Below, in pieces: positions 1 through 7,593 of a DNA stretch of 14,966 bases. This DNA is from Gammaproteobacteria bacterium (GTDB lineage Bacteria > Pseudomonadota > Gammaproteobacteria > Xanthomonadales > Xanthomonadaceae). Each line of letters starts with the position of its first letter. Within the stretch, counting starts at the first letter, position 1. The stretch spans positions 1 to 14,966 of the forward strand of contig JAUIJO010000050.1 in assembly GCA_030431185.1 (NCBI GenBank), given 5' to 3'. Both the position numbers and the translations under genes were made by a program. The notes under the pieces were generated by a model. It worked only from the letters and a program-made list of their open reading frames with translations, searched no databases and was not told where the DNA came from.

Positions 1-1923
1 CCCCGAGCCGATATCGCCGCCCAGTTTCAGGCCCAGCAAGGCGTAGCCCGGAGCGGTGAACGTGTTGGCATGGTCGATGTAGTAGTCCTGCGGCACCCAT
101 TCGACGTGGGGCGCCACGTGGAAGGCCGGGCCCGGCGACCAGCGCAGGGCCATGCGCAGTTGCTGGCGCGGCACCCCGGCCAGCGTGTTGTCGCCGTAAA
201 CCGGGTCGTGGTCGAAGCGGAAGTCGTTCAACAGGTAGTTCGCCGACAGCCTCCAGCGCTCGGCGAACGCCCAGTCCAGGCCCAGTTCCACGCCCTGGTG
301 GAGGGTGCGGTCGGCGTTGACGGTACCCAGCGGGTTGCCGTCGCCATCGCTCAACGACAACAGTTCGTCCTCGACCCGCGCGCGATACACGGCCGCGTCC
401 AGCGACAGGCCGGCTCGCTGGATGCGCATGCCCAGTTCGGCGGTCGTCGCGCGCTGTGCGTCATTGCGGGTGACATTCGGCCCGCCGGCCAGCTCGCCGA
501 AGCTCGGCGGCTCCATGCTCCGGCTGAGGTTGCCGAAGAACTGCAGGTGCTCGTCGACGATGAAGCGCGTGCCGAGCTTGGGGCTGATTCCGCTGTAGTC
601 CTCGCGGAAACTCTCGTCGACGCCGGTGACGAAGGTATCGCGAAGGTCGCGGACCGACTTCAACCCCTGGGCGCCCAGCACCAGCGTCCACCGGTCGGTG
701 AACCAGGTCTGGTTCTCCAGGTAGGCCTTGGCATTGCTGGCGTACTGCGCATAGCCGTTGGTGCGGGCGCCGGCGTTGCCCCCGAGGTTGAGGAAGCGCG
801 CATCGGTGGTGTCGCCGCGACCGTAGGCGAGCCCGGCGACGAGCTCGTTGCGATGTCCGGCGAGACGCCCCGAGGACCGCCAGCGCAGGTCGACGCCGTA
901 GTCCCGGGTGTCCTGGCGCAGCACCTGGTAGATCGGGTGGTCGAGCGACTTGTCCGAGTAGTACGCGGACAGGGCGAGGCTGCGTCCGTCGCCCGGTGCC
1001 CAGGCCAGCTTGCCCGCGACGCGGTCGAGGCGGAAGTCGCGTTTCTGGTCGAGCGCCACGCTGCCCGCGGCCGCGCGGGTCGGGTCGGCGTCGGCCTGCG
1101 CCCGCGTCAGGCTGCCCGGGAGCTCGGAGTCGGTGTCGACATGCGTGTAGTAAAGGCGGCCGTCGAGCGTGTCGTTGAAGCGGTAGCCGGCGTTGGTGAA
1201 CAGCCGGACGTTCTCCTGTACGGCATGGTCGCGGAAGCCGTCCTGCCGGAGGGCCGTCAGGCTGGCATACCCATCGGCATCCCCGCGACTGCCGGCGGCC
1301 GCCAGTTGGCCGCGACGATAGCCGAAACCGCCGGCTTCGACGCGGCCCGCCAGGGGCGCGGCGTCCTGTCCGGTGGGCGAGACGAAATTGATCGCACCGC
1401 CCAGTGTCGCCGCGCCGTACTCGAGCGCGTTGGCACCGCGGTAGACCTCGATGTAGCGCGCCGACAGCGGCTCGACGGACTGGAAGTCGAAGCCGCCGTC
1501 GGCGAGGTTGAGCGGGCTGCCATCCTGCAGCAGCTCGATGCCGCGGCCATGGTAGGTCCGCTGCAGGCCCGAGCCGCGGATGGACAGGCGGGCTTCCTCG
1601 GCCCCGAAACGCGACTGGATGAACACGCCGGGCGCGTATCCCAGCGCATCGGTCAGGGTGCTGCTGCGACCGTCGCGGTACTGCGCGGCGTCGATGACGG
1701 CGGTACCTCCGGCGCGTTCGGCCAAGCGGTCGCGGGCCTGCTGGAGCGACTCGACGGTGGCCGGTCGCTGGCCGCGCACGACGACTGCATCCAGGGTGGC
1801 GGCATCGGAACCCCCGCTCGCGTCGGCGAGTGCGGGCAGGGGGGAAAGGGAAAGCGGGAGGGCCAGGCACACGGCCACGGCCATGCGCGATGCACGCGGC
1901 ATCGCGGAATCGAGGGTCGACAT
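1..1923 (-). CDS. TonB-dependent outer-membrane receptor, FecA-like (3' end beyond window)
   Basis: An outer-membrane beta-barrel that imports a ligand using TonB energy. I translated the minus frame from ATG at 1923, which has GGAG six bases upstream; 641 codons are visible and the frame is still open at base 1, so the C-terminal strands are missing. Residues 1-33 form a signal peptide ending ALA. A TonB-box-like LDAVVVRGQ follows at 44-52, then a plug at about 55-185 with the family signatures RLSIRGSGL (112-120), LLQDGSPLN (131-139) and RGANALEYGAATLGGAINFV (162-181), then the barrel. No N-terminal signalling (STN) domain is present, so it is not an obvious FecIR-type transducer. It sits downstream of a DUF2946-like protein and a hybrid kinase on the same strand. 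The plug resembles FecA-like receptors of pseudomonads, but the substrate cannot be named. Receptor call is sure; substrate unknown. Confidence 0.93.
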   Translation of the reverse strand, partial: MSTLDSAMPRASRMAVAVCLALPLSLSPLPALADASGGSDAATLDAVVVRGQRPATVESLQQARDRLAERAGGTAVIDAAQYRDGRSSTLTDALGYAPGVFIQSRFGAEEARLSIRGSGLQRTYHGRGIELLQDGSPLNLADGGFDFQSVEPLSARYIEVYRGANALEYGAATLGGAINFVSPTGQDAAPLAGRVEAGGFGYRRGQLAAAGSRGDADGYASLTALRQDGFRDHAVQENVRLFTNAGYRFNDTLDGRLYYTHVDTDSELPGSLTRAQADADPTRAAAGSVALDQKRDFRLDRVAGKLAWAPGDGRSLALSAYYSDKSLDHPIYQVLRQDTRDYGVDLRWRSSGRLAGHRNELVAGLAYGRGDTTDARFLNLGGNAGARTNGYAQYASNAKAYLENQTWFTDRWTLVLGAQGLKSVRDLRDTFVTGVDESFREDYSGISPKLGTRFIVDEHLQFFGNLSRSMEPPSFGELAGGPNVTRNDAQRATTAELGMRIQRAGLSLDAAVYRARVEDELLSLSDGDGNPLGTVNADRTLHQGVELGLDWAFAERWRLSANYLLNDFRFDHDPVYGDNTLAGVPRQQLRMALRWSPGPAFHVAPHVEWVPQDYYIDHANTFTAPGYALLGLKLGGDIGSG

Positions 1924-1950
1924 GGAAACTCCGAAAGAAAAGCACGAGAC

Positions 1951-1971
1951 GCGCGGCCGTCATGGCCACGC
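1951..1971 (-). promoter_or_regulatory. Hairpin in the leader of the TonB-dependent receptor
   Basis: On the minus strand, GCGTGGCC (1971-1964) pairs with GGCCGCGC (1958-1951) across the loop ATGAC, an 8-bp stem with one G-U pair. A pyrimidine stretch CTTTTCTTT (1942-1934) lies about 8 bases downstream, then the receptor's GGAG and ATG. It sits between the DUF2946 stop and the receptor start. The gap before the T-rich stretch is longer than in a standard intrinsic terminator, so it could be a weak attenuator, an RNA-processing site, or chance in GC-rich DNA. Confidence 0.3.
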
Positions 1972-1990
1972 AGCGGTCGGGGCTTGTGTT

Positions 1991-2497
1991 TCAGAGTGCG
2001 AGCGGTGGCCCCCGGGAGCCGAGTCCGCAGGGATGGCGCTGCCAGGGCCGCAGCGAAGGCGCCAGGGCGACCGCGACGATGCGTTGTACCTGCGGGCCCA
2101 GCAGCGCCCAGCACAGGGCGACGACGAGCAGCGAGGCGAGCAGCGGGCAGTAGTCGCAATCGGCGCCCGGATGCGAGGTCCCCTTGCCGGGGCTGGCATC
2201 GCCCGTCCGGCTGCCGGGCAGCTGCATGCCTTCCGGCAGCGGGATGTACTGGATGCCCGCGACGGTGCAGATCGCCGTCCAGTGCGCGCCGGCGCCTTCC
2301 CAGCCGTCGGCCTGCACCCGCGACTCGGCCAGGCGCCCCAGGGTCGGTACGAGCACGAGCAGCAGGGTGGCCATCAAGGCCAACCGGATCATGCAGGACT
2401 GGAAGGGACGGGCGCGGATCACGGGCGCAAGTGTACGGTCCGGACGCCGGCGCCACCATCTGGACGCGCCCGCCCGGACGTGGCAGTCGCCCGCCAT
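1991..2497 (-). CDS. DUF2946-like small membrane protein
   Basis: A 168-residue protein of unknown biochemical role. It has a hydrophobic N-terminal segment at about 38-55 (LALMATLLLVLVPTLG), a short periplasmic-looking stretch with ICTVAGIQYI, a CDYC pair (C114 and C117), and a second membrane segment at about 119-134. This layout matches DUF2946 proteins, which often sit beside TonB-dependent receptors and are suspected of metal handling; copper or another metal is inference only. The start is uncertain. ATG 2497 has AGGAG with 6-base spacing, and that site overlaps the kinase stop, suggesting translational coupling. Codon use in the first 35 codons is atypical, however, and starts at GTG 2422 or ATG 2392 would give a more typical membrane N-terminus. 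The TonB receptor starts 67 bases downstream, so the three genes look co-transcribed. Confidence 0.72.
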   Translation of the reverse strand: MAGDCHVRAGASRWWRRRPDRTLAPVIRARPFQSCMIRLALMATLLLVLVPTLGRLAESRVQADGWEGAGAHWTAICTVAGIQYIPLPEGMQLPGSRTGDASPGKGTSHPGADCDYCPLLASLLVVALCWALLGPQVQRIVAVALAPSLRPWQRHPCGLGSRGPPLAL

Positions 2498-2507
2498 GGC
2501 CCGCTCC

Positions 2508-5500
2508 TCACCGCCCTGCCCGGAGCCGGGACAAGGCCTCGGCGAGCATGCGGCCGGTCAGGGGCTTGCGCAGGAAATGGTCGAAGCCGGCATCCATCGA
2601 TTCGGTCTCGGCCTCGGCATCCGCGCGCGCGGTGATCGCCACGAGCGGCAGGCTGAACCCCTGTCTCCGCAATTGGCGAGCCAGGGCCAGGCCGTCCAGC
2701 CCGGGCAGGTCGAGGTCGAGCAGTGCGACGTCGAACGGCGCCGCCGCGGCTTCGCTCAGGCCGGCCAGCGCGTGGCCCACGTGCACGACGCGATGTCCCT
2801 GCGAACGCAGCAGGCCCGCCATGACATCGGCGACGGTGGGGTCGTCCTCGACGAGCAGGATGCGCAGTGACGGGACATCGGCGGCGGGCGCCGGCGCGGG
2901 CGCGGGCCGTGCGTCGCTCGCCGGGAGCGGCAGGATGACGTCGAAGCGCGCACCCCGGCCCGGTTCGCTGTCGACCTCGATATGGCCGGACATCGCCACG
3001 GTTAGTTCCTGGCAGATCGCCAGGCCCAGCCCACTGCCGCCATAGCGCGCCGAGGTACGCACGCCCTCGGCCTGCTCGAAGCGGCGGAACAGGCGCGAGG
3101 TCTGCTCGCGGTTGAGGCCGGGGCCGGTGTCGTCGACGTGGAAGCAGATCGCCGCGGCGTCCGTCATGTCGACCCGCAGTCCGACGCGCCCGACGTCGGT
3201 GAACTTGATCGCGTTGCCGAGCAGGTTGAGCAGGATCTGGCACACCCGCTTGCGGTCGCCCAGCACCCACTGGGGGACGCTCGCCGTCACCACCGCGGAG
3301 AAGGCGAGGCCCTTGCGCAGGGCCATCGGCTCGCTGAGCGCGGCCACCTCGTGGATCAGCGCGTGCAGGTCGAACGGCGCCGACTCCAGCTCCAGCTTCC
3401 CCGATTCGATGCGCGACAGGTCGAGCGCATCGTTGACCAGGCGCAGGAGGTGTTCGCCGGCACTGCGGATGGCCTCGGTATAGCCGCGCTGGCGCGCGTC
3501 CAGGCCGGTGTCGAGCAAAAGTTCGCTCATGCCGAGGACACCGGTCATCGGCGTGCGCACTTCATGGCCCAGCGTCGCCAGGAAGCGGGTCTTGGCCAGC
3601 GACGCCTGCAGGGCGACTTCGCGTTCGTGTTCGATCCGCTCCTGGCCATGCTTCTGGCGCAGGCGCGCGTGGTAGAGGTCGGTCAGCCCCCACGCGACCA
3701 GCGCCAGCAGGCCGGCGAACCCCGCCCAGGCCGGCGGCGTGTGCCACCACGGCGGCATGACGGTGAAGCGCAGCAGCCGCTCCTTCGAGGCATTGCCCGC
3801 CGCGTCCTCGCCGCGCACGCGCAGCACGTGGTCGCCCGGTGCCAGGCCGGCCAGGATCCGCTCGCCCTGCGCGCCCTGCGCGACCCAGTCGCGGTCGTAG
3901 CCGTCGAGGCGGGTGAAGTAGCGATTGGCGTCGGGGTTCTCGTAGGCGAGCAGGCGGAAGCGGACCCTCAGTTCGCGGTCCGTGGCGGGCAGTCGCGCCA
4001 GCACCGACTCCGCCACCGGGGTCCACTGGCCGTCCCGGCGCACTTCGATGCGGTCCCAGTGCAGGGGCGGCCGCGACGGCGCCGGGTCTTCGGCCCGGGT
4101 ATCGACCAGGACCACGCCCCCGTCCTCGACCGCACCCGCGAGCACGCCGTCGGCCGTGAGCACCGTGGAATGATCGACGAACTGGTGGCTGGTCAGGCCA
4201 TCGGCCAGGCCGAACCGGCGCAACTGGCGGCGGGTCGGGTCCCAGCGGTACAGGCCGCGGGCGGTCGCGAGCCAGGCCCGGCCGCGCGCATCGACGTGCA
4301 GTCCCATGCCTTCGACCGCCGGGATGCCCTCCGCGGCGCCGACCTGCGCCTGCAACCGCCATTCGCCGCCTTCCAGGCGATAGCGGCTGAGGCCTGAGAG
4401 GCGTTGCACCCACAGCGCGTCCGCGCCGTGGAAATCGAAGCCGTAGACGCGCTCGCCGGGGCGGTCGGGCAAGGGTTGGAAGCGCCCGCGCGCGGCCTCC
4501 CATCGCATCAGTCCGTCGTCGCCGGCCACCCACAGCACGCCGCTGCCGTCGAAGCCGATCGCCTCCAGGTCGCCTCCGCCCAGGCCGTTGTCCGCACCCA
4601 CCGCGATATTGGTCAGCACGCGACCGCTGTCGGTGTCGCGCTGCTGCACGCCACCGCCGGAACTCACCATCCAGAGCGTGCCGTCGCGCGCGAGCTTCAT
4701 CAACGGGATCGCCCCGCCGAGGGTGGGGTCGCGCGCGCTGTCCGGCGCCCACTCGGTCATGCGTCCGGGACCATCGATCCGGAGCAGGCTGGCATGCAGG
4801 CCGGCAGTGCCCAGCCAAAGCCGCCCGCGACGATCCTCGGCGATGGCGGTGGGACGCCAGGCGGTCAGCGCCTCGCGGACGTCCTCGTCGGAGGGATGCA
4901 GCAGGCCGTCGGCGTCGAGATGGTCCATCTCGCCGCGCTCGCCCATGAGCCACAGGCCGCCATCGGCCGAGGGCACCATGCCCAGGTACAGCGAGCTGGT
5001 CAGCCCGTTCTCGCGCGAGAGCTGGATCGCCGTGCGCCAGTCCGGGCGCAGGTAGCCCAGGCCGCGGCCCGCGACCGGCATCCAGAGCCCGCCATTGGCC
5101 TGCGCATGGAGTTGCTGCACGAGCCGGGTCGGCCCGTGGGGCGACAACGCGGCCGGCACGGGCACCCGGCCCGGCGCCACGTGCCAGATGCTGCGCTGGG
5201 TGCCCAGCCACAAGTGGCCCTGGTGGTCGTCGACGACGCTCAGCACCGCATTGGGCTTGGCGAACATGGGCGCCCAGGGCAGGTCCTGCCAGTGGCCGTC
5301 GGGGGACCTCAGGAAGACGCCGCTGGCGGCGCCCACCCAGACGCCATCGGCGCGCGCGGTGACCGAATACACCAGGCCGCGCGGCGACTCCCCGGGCAGG
5401 TCGACGCGCTCGAACCGGCGGCCATCCCAGGCGGCCAGCCCGGCCAGCGAGCCGATCCACAGCACGCCCTCGTCGTCGAAGGCGAGCGAGGTGATGGTTT

Positions 5501-6065
5501 CCGAAGGCAGGCTGCCGGGATCGCCCTCGCGCGGCATGTAGCGCTCGATGTCGCCCTTGTCGGACAGGCGATGCAGGCCGCCGCCATAGGTACCGAACCA
5601 GACCGCGTCGCCGCGACTGGCGATGGCGAAGACGTCGTCGCTGCCCATCCCGGGGGCATCGGCCATGCGGAAGTGACGGAAGTGTTGGCGCCCGGCATCG
5701 AGCATGCTCAGGCCGCGCGCCTCGACCGCCGCCCACACGCGATTCCGCGCGTCGACGTGGACGGCGGTGATCAGGTTGCCGGGCAGGGAGCCGGGGTCGG
5801 CGGGGTCGTGCCGCCAGACCTGCATCCCACTGCCGTCGTAGCGCGCCAGGCCGTCGGTGGTCGCGATCCAGACATAGCCGTCGCGGTCCTCGGTGATGCC
5901 GTTGATGTAGGTCGAAGGCAGCCCGCGTTCGACGCCGATCACTTGCGGACGCGGCACGTCCGGCATCGCGGCGCGCACCAGGGGCGCCCACGGCGACGCC
6001 AGCACCAGCGCCGCGACGACGCAGGCGCGACGCACTCCCTGTCTGGTCCACTGTCCCTGGCCCAT
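2508..6065 (-). CDS. Hybrid sensor histidine kinase with two periplasmic beta-propellers, Y_Y_Y domain and receiver
   Basis: A 1185-residue membrane sensor. The order is: signal peptide (1-32); about 13-14 Reg_prop blades (about 40-660), each with a motif such as DGYVWIATTDGLARYDG; a Y_Y_Y domain (about 700-769); one transmembrane helix (about 779-797); a short coiled linker; HisKA with phospho-acceptor H834 in FLATLGHEVRTP; HATPase with N951, DDTGPG (978-983) and GGSGLGL (1009-1015); a proline/alanine linker; and a receiver with VEDD from 1072, D1117 and K1167. ATG 6065 was chosen because AGGAGG (6077-6072) lies 6 bases upstream and a signal peptide follows; the frame is open further upstream to 6155. 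Unlike the Bacteroides hybrid systems of this layout, it lacks a C-terminal DNA-binding domain, so signal presumably passes to an HPt protein or regulator outside the window. The ligand is probably sensed by the propellers and may be the substrate of the downstream receptor; that link is inferred from context. Confidence 0.95.
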   Translation of the reverse strand: MGQGQWTRQGVRRACVVAALVLASPWAPLVRAAMPDVPRPQVIGVERGLPSTYINGITEDRDGYVWIATTDGLARYDGSGMQVWRHDPADPGSLPGNLITAVHVDARNRVWAAVEARGLSMLDAGRQHFRHFRMADAPGMGSDDVFAIASRGDAVWFGTYGGGLHRLSDKGDIERYMPREGDPGSLPSETITSLAFDDEGVLWIGSLAGLAAWDGRRFERVDLPGESPRGLVYSVTARADGVWVGAASGVFLRSPDGHWQDLPWAPMFAKPNAVLSVVDDHQGHLWLGTQRSIWHVAPGRVPVPAALSPHGPTRLVQQLHAQANGGLWMPVAGRGLGYLRPDWRTAIQLSRENGLTSSLYLGMVPSADGGLWLMGERGEMDHLDADGLLHPSDEDVREALTAWRPTAIAEDRRGRLWLGTAGLHASLLRIDGPGRMTEWAPDSARDPTLGGAIPLMKLARDGTLWMVSSGGGVQQRDTDSGRVLTNIAVGADNGLGGGDLEAIGFDGSGVLWVAGDDGLMRWEAARGRFQPLPDRPGERVYGFDFHGADALWVQRLSGLSRYRLEGGEWRLQAQVGAAEGIPAVEGMGLHVDARGRAWLATARGLYRWDPTRRQLRRFGLADGLTSHQFVDHSTVLTADGVLAGAVEDGGVVLVDTRAEDPAPSRPPLHWDRIEVRRDGQWTPVAESVLARLPATDRELRVRFRLLAYENPDANRYFTRLDGYDRDWVAQGAQGERILAGLAPGDHVLRVRGEDAAGNASKERLLRFTVMPPWWHTPPAWAGFAGLLALVAWGLTDLYHARLRQKHGQERIEHEREVALQASLAKTRFLATLGHEVRTPMTGVLGMSELLLDTGLDARQRGYTEAIRSAGEHLLRLVNDALDLSRIESGKLELESAPFDLHALIHEVAALSEPMALRKGLAFSAVVTASVPQWVLGDRKRVCQILLNLLGNAIKFTDVGRVGLRVDMTDAAAICFHVDDTGPGLNREQTSRLFRRFEQAEGVRTSARYGGSGLGLAICQELTVAMSGHIEVDSEPGRGARFDVILPLPASDARPAPAPAPAADVPSLRILLVEDDPTVADVMAGLLRSQGHRVVHVGHALAGLSEAAAAPFDVALLDLDLPGLDGLALARQLRRQGFSLPLVAITARADAEAETESMDAGFDHFLRKPLTGRMLAEALSRLRAGR

Positions 6066-6231
6066 CTGCTGCCTCCTGGCGCGAGCGACGGTTCCGGGCC
6101 CGCGGGTTCGGAAAATACCGCAATCGACGGGGCATTGCCCGCGCCGCTGCAACACAGCATCGTCCAGCCGTCACCAAGCCCGGCGCAGGGATTGCTATCG
6201 TGGGCGCCATCGCCGCCCGACGGACCCCGCC
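6066..6231. promoter_or_regulatory. Divergent promoter region between kinase and yceI operons
   Basis: These 166 bases separate two divergent transcription units, so both promoters should lie here. For the plus strand, TGC-TATCGT (6193-6201) resembles an extended -10, which would give a leader of roughly 24 bases before ATG 6232. For the minus strand, TATTTT (6117-6112) is the most A/T-rich hexamer and could be the kinase -10. No convincing -35 box or operator was found for either. The only strong site is the kinase ribosome-binding sequence AGGAGG at 6077-6072. Confidence 0.35.
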
Positions 6232-7011
6232 ATGCACCGCCTTCCCGCCATTGCCGCCGTACTGATGCTGGTCTCCGTCGGGGCGCGGGCGGAGGGACCG
6301 ACGGCATATGCCCTCGACCCGGTCCACACGCGGGTGCTGGTGTCGATCGGCCATGCCGGTTTCTCGCAGGCCCTGGGCACCGCATCGGGCAGCGAAGGCG
6401 CACTGCTGTTCGAGCCCGGCGACTGGACGCACGCACGACTGGACGTCCGCGTGCCGCTGGACCATCTGGATTTCGGCGATCCCGACTGGAACCGGGCGGT
6501 CCAGGCCCGCAACCTCCTCGACACGGCCCGTTTTCCGGACGCCCGCTTCAGCAGCGACAGCATCGAGCCGATCGACGACCGACGGGCGCGCGTCTGCGGC
6601 ACCCTCGAGTTGCGCGGGGTCGCGAAGCCGCAATGCCTGGACGTCACGCTCAATGCCGTCGAACGCCATCCCATGCCCCCCTTCAGGCGCACGGCCGGCT
6701 TCTCGGCCACCGCGAGCCTGAGCCGGTCGGATTTCGGCATCGACGCCTGGAAGTCCGTGATCGGCGATGCCGTGACGCTGCGGATCGAGGCCGAGGCCGT
6801 ACGCGACGCCGATGCCGCCCGGGCGTTCGCGCCATCCAACGACGAAGGCAACGACGAAGGCGATGTAACCGCGCCGGATGCGGATGCGTATACAGGAGTC
6901 GAAGGCCTCGACGTCGAAGCCGCCGCCGCTGCCGCCCTGCAGGAAGCGGCGGATGCCGACGAGGCCGCATCCAGCGACACCCCACCCGACGAGCCGGAGC
7001 CGATGCCATGA
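6232..7011 (+). CDS. YceI-family periplasmic protein with acidic Ala/Asp/Glu-rich tail
   Basis: A 259-residue exported protein of the YceI lipocalin-like family, whose characterised members bind polyisoprenoid chains. Residues 1-20 are a signal peptide (MLVSVGARA then EGP). The YceI barrel covers about 24-190, with YALDPVHTRV at the start, LRGVAKPQCLDV (127-138) and SRSDFGIDAWKSVIGDAVTL near its end. C122 and C135 could form a disulfide. Residues about 201-259 are a low-complexity tail rich in D, E and A, including a duplicated NDEG, which most YceI proteins lack; the family is usually near 190 residues, as in the second copy here. The ribosome-binding site is weak (GGA only). Its TGA overlaps the cytochrome b561 ATG as ATGA, so the two are translationally coupled. 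Family call is firm; tail function unknown. Confidence 0.92.
   Translation: MHRLPAIAAVLMLVSVGARAEGPTAYALDPVHTRVLVSIGHAGFSQALGTASGSEGALLFEPGDWTHARLDVRVPLDHLDFGDPDWNRAVQARNLLDTARFPDARFSSDSIEPIDDRRARVCGTLELRGVAKPQCLDVTLNAVERHPMPPFRRTAGFSATASLSRSDFGIDAWKSVIGDAVTLRIEAEAVRDADAARAFAPSNDEGNDEGDVTAPDADAYTGVEGLDVEAAAAAALQEAADADEAASSDTPPDEPEPMP
6838..6861 (+). repeat. Perfect 12-bp tandem duplication in the yceI tail
   Basis: AACGACGAAGGC occurs twice back to back (6838-6849 and 6850-6861), encoding NDEG-NDEG at the start of the acidic tail. The unit is a multiple of three, so copy changes keep the frame. It suggests the tail grew by slippage or local duplication. Confidence 0.85.
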
Positions 7012-7568
7012 GCCTGAAGAACACCGTCGACCGCTGGGGTCCGGTCAGCCAGTTCCTGCACTGGTTGATCATGCTGCTGATCCTCGGCCTGGCCATCGTC
7101 GGGCTGTCCCTGGACTCGCTGCCGAAATCACCCAGGTACTTCTGGGTCTACGACCTGCACAAGTCGTTCGGCCTGACCGTGCTGGCCCTGGTCGTCCTGC
7201 GCCTGGCCTGGCGCCTCTATGCCGGCAGCCCACGCCCGGTCGCGGGAACACCCGCCTGGCAGGGCGCCATCGCCAGTCTCACCCATTGGCTCCTGTACGG
7301 CCTGATCCTGGCGATGCCGCTGTCGGGCTGGCTGTACGACTCGGCCAGCGGGCTGCGCCCGCTCAAGTGGTTCGGCCTGGCCGAAGTGCCCAAGCTGACG
7401 GCGCCCGACCCCGGGTTGCGCGACCTCGCACACGGCGCGCACGAATGGCTCTTCTGGGTGCTGGTCGCCCTGGTCGCCCTGCACGTGGGCGCGGCCTTCT
7501 ACCACCACATCTTCCTGCGCGACGAGACCCTGTCGCGGATGCTGCCGCGCCGTCGGCGCACCTCCTGA
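7008..7568 (+). CDS. Cytochrome b561 family, CybB/YceJ-like
   Basis: A 186-residue inner-membrane di-haem b cytochrome with four hydrophobic helices at about 14-34, 49-70, 88-109 and 144-167. Histidines H18 (FLHWLI), H51 (DLHKSFG), H145 (GAHEWLF) and H159 (ALHVG) fit the four haem ligands of the family; the 14-residue spacing of the last pair matches E. coli CybB. Length is usual. E. coli CybB has been described as a superoxide:ubiquinone oxidoreductase; activity here is inferred. Start ATG 7008 overlaps the upstream yceI stop by four bases, and a second yceI follows after 25 bases, so three genes form one operon. The b561/YceI pairing also occurs in E. coli yceJ-yceI, which supports a shared quinone or isoprenoid role. 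Confidence 0.95.
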   Translation: MSLKNTVDRWGPVSQFLHWLIMLLILGLAIVGLSLDSLPKSPRYFWVYDLHKSFGLTVLALVVLRLAWRLYAGSPRPVAGTPAWQGAIASLTHWLLYGLILAMPLSGWLYDSASGLRPLKWFGLAEVPKLTAPDPGLRDLAHGAHEWLFWVLVALVALHVGAAFYHHIFLRDETLSRMLPRRRRTS

Positions 7569-7593
7569 TCCGCCCCGCCCGTCGAGGACTCCC

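Noticed and set aside
461..1969. A 502-codon minus-strand open frame over the receptor
   Set aside because: Wrong frame: arginine/proline-rich with no family features. The adjacent frame from 1923 gives a clear TonB-dependent receptor.
70..3045. A 991-codon open frame on the plus strand opposite the receptor, DUF2946 gene and kinase
   Set aside because: It crosses three well-supported minus-strand genes, has no recognisable domain and is rich in R, A, G and P; a by-product of GC-rich antisense codons.
3562..6669. A 1035-codon minus-strand frame overlapping the kinase and extending under yceI
   Set aside because: Out of frame with the kinase, no domains, and it runs through the divergent promoter region into the opposite-strand yceI.
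4404..7007. Long upstream plus-strand extension of the cytochrome b561 frame
   Set aside because: The frame is open by GC bias, but the real start is ATG 7008; the upstream part is antisense to the kinase and overlaps yceI.
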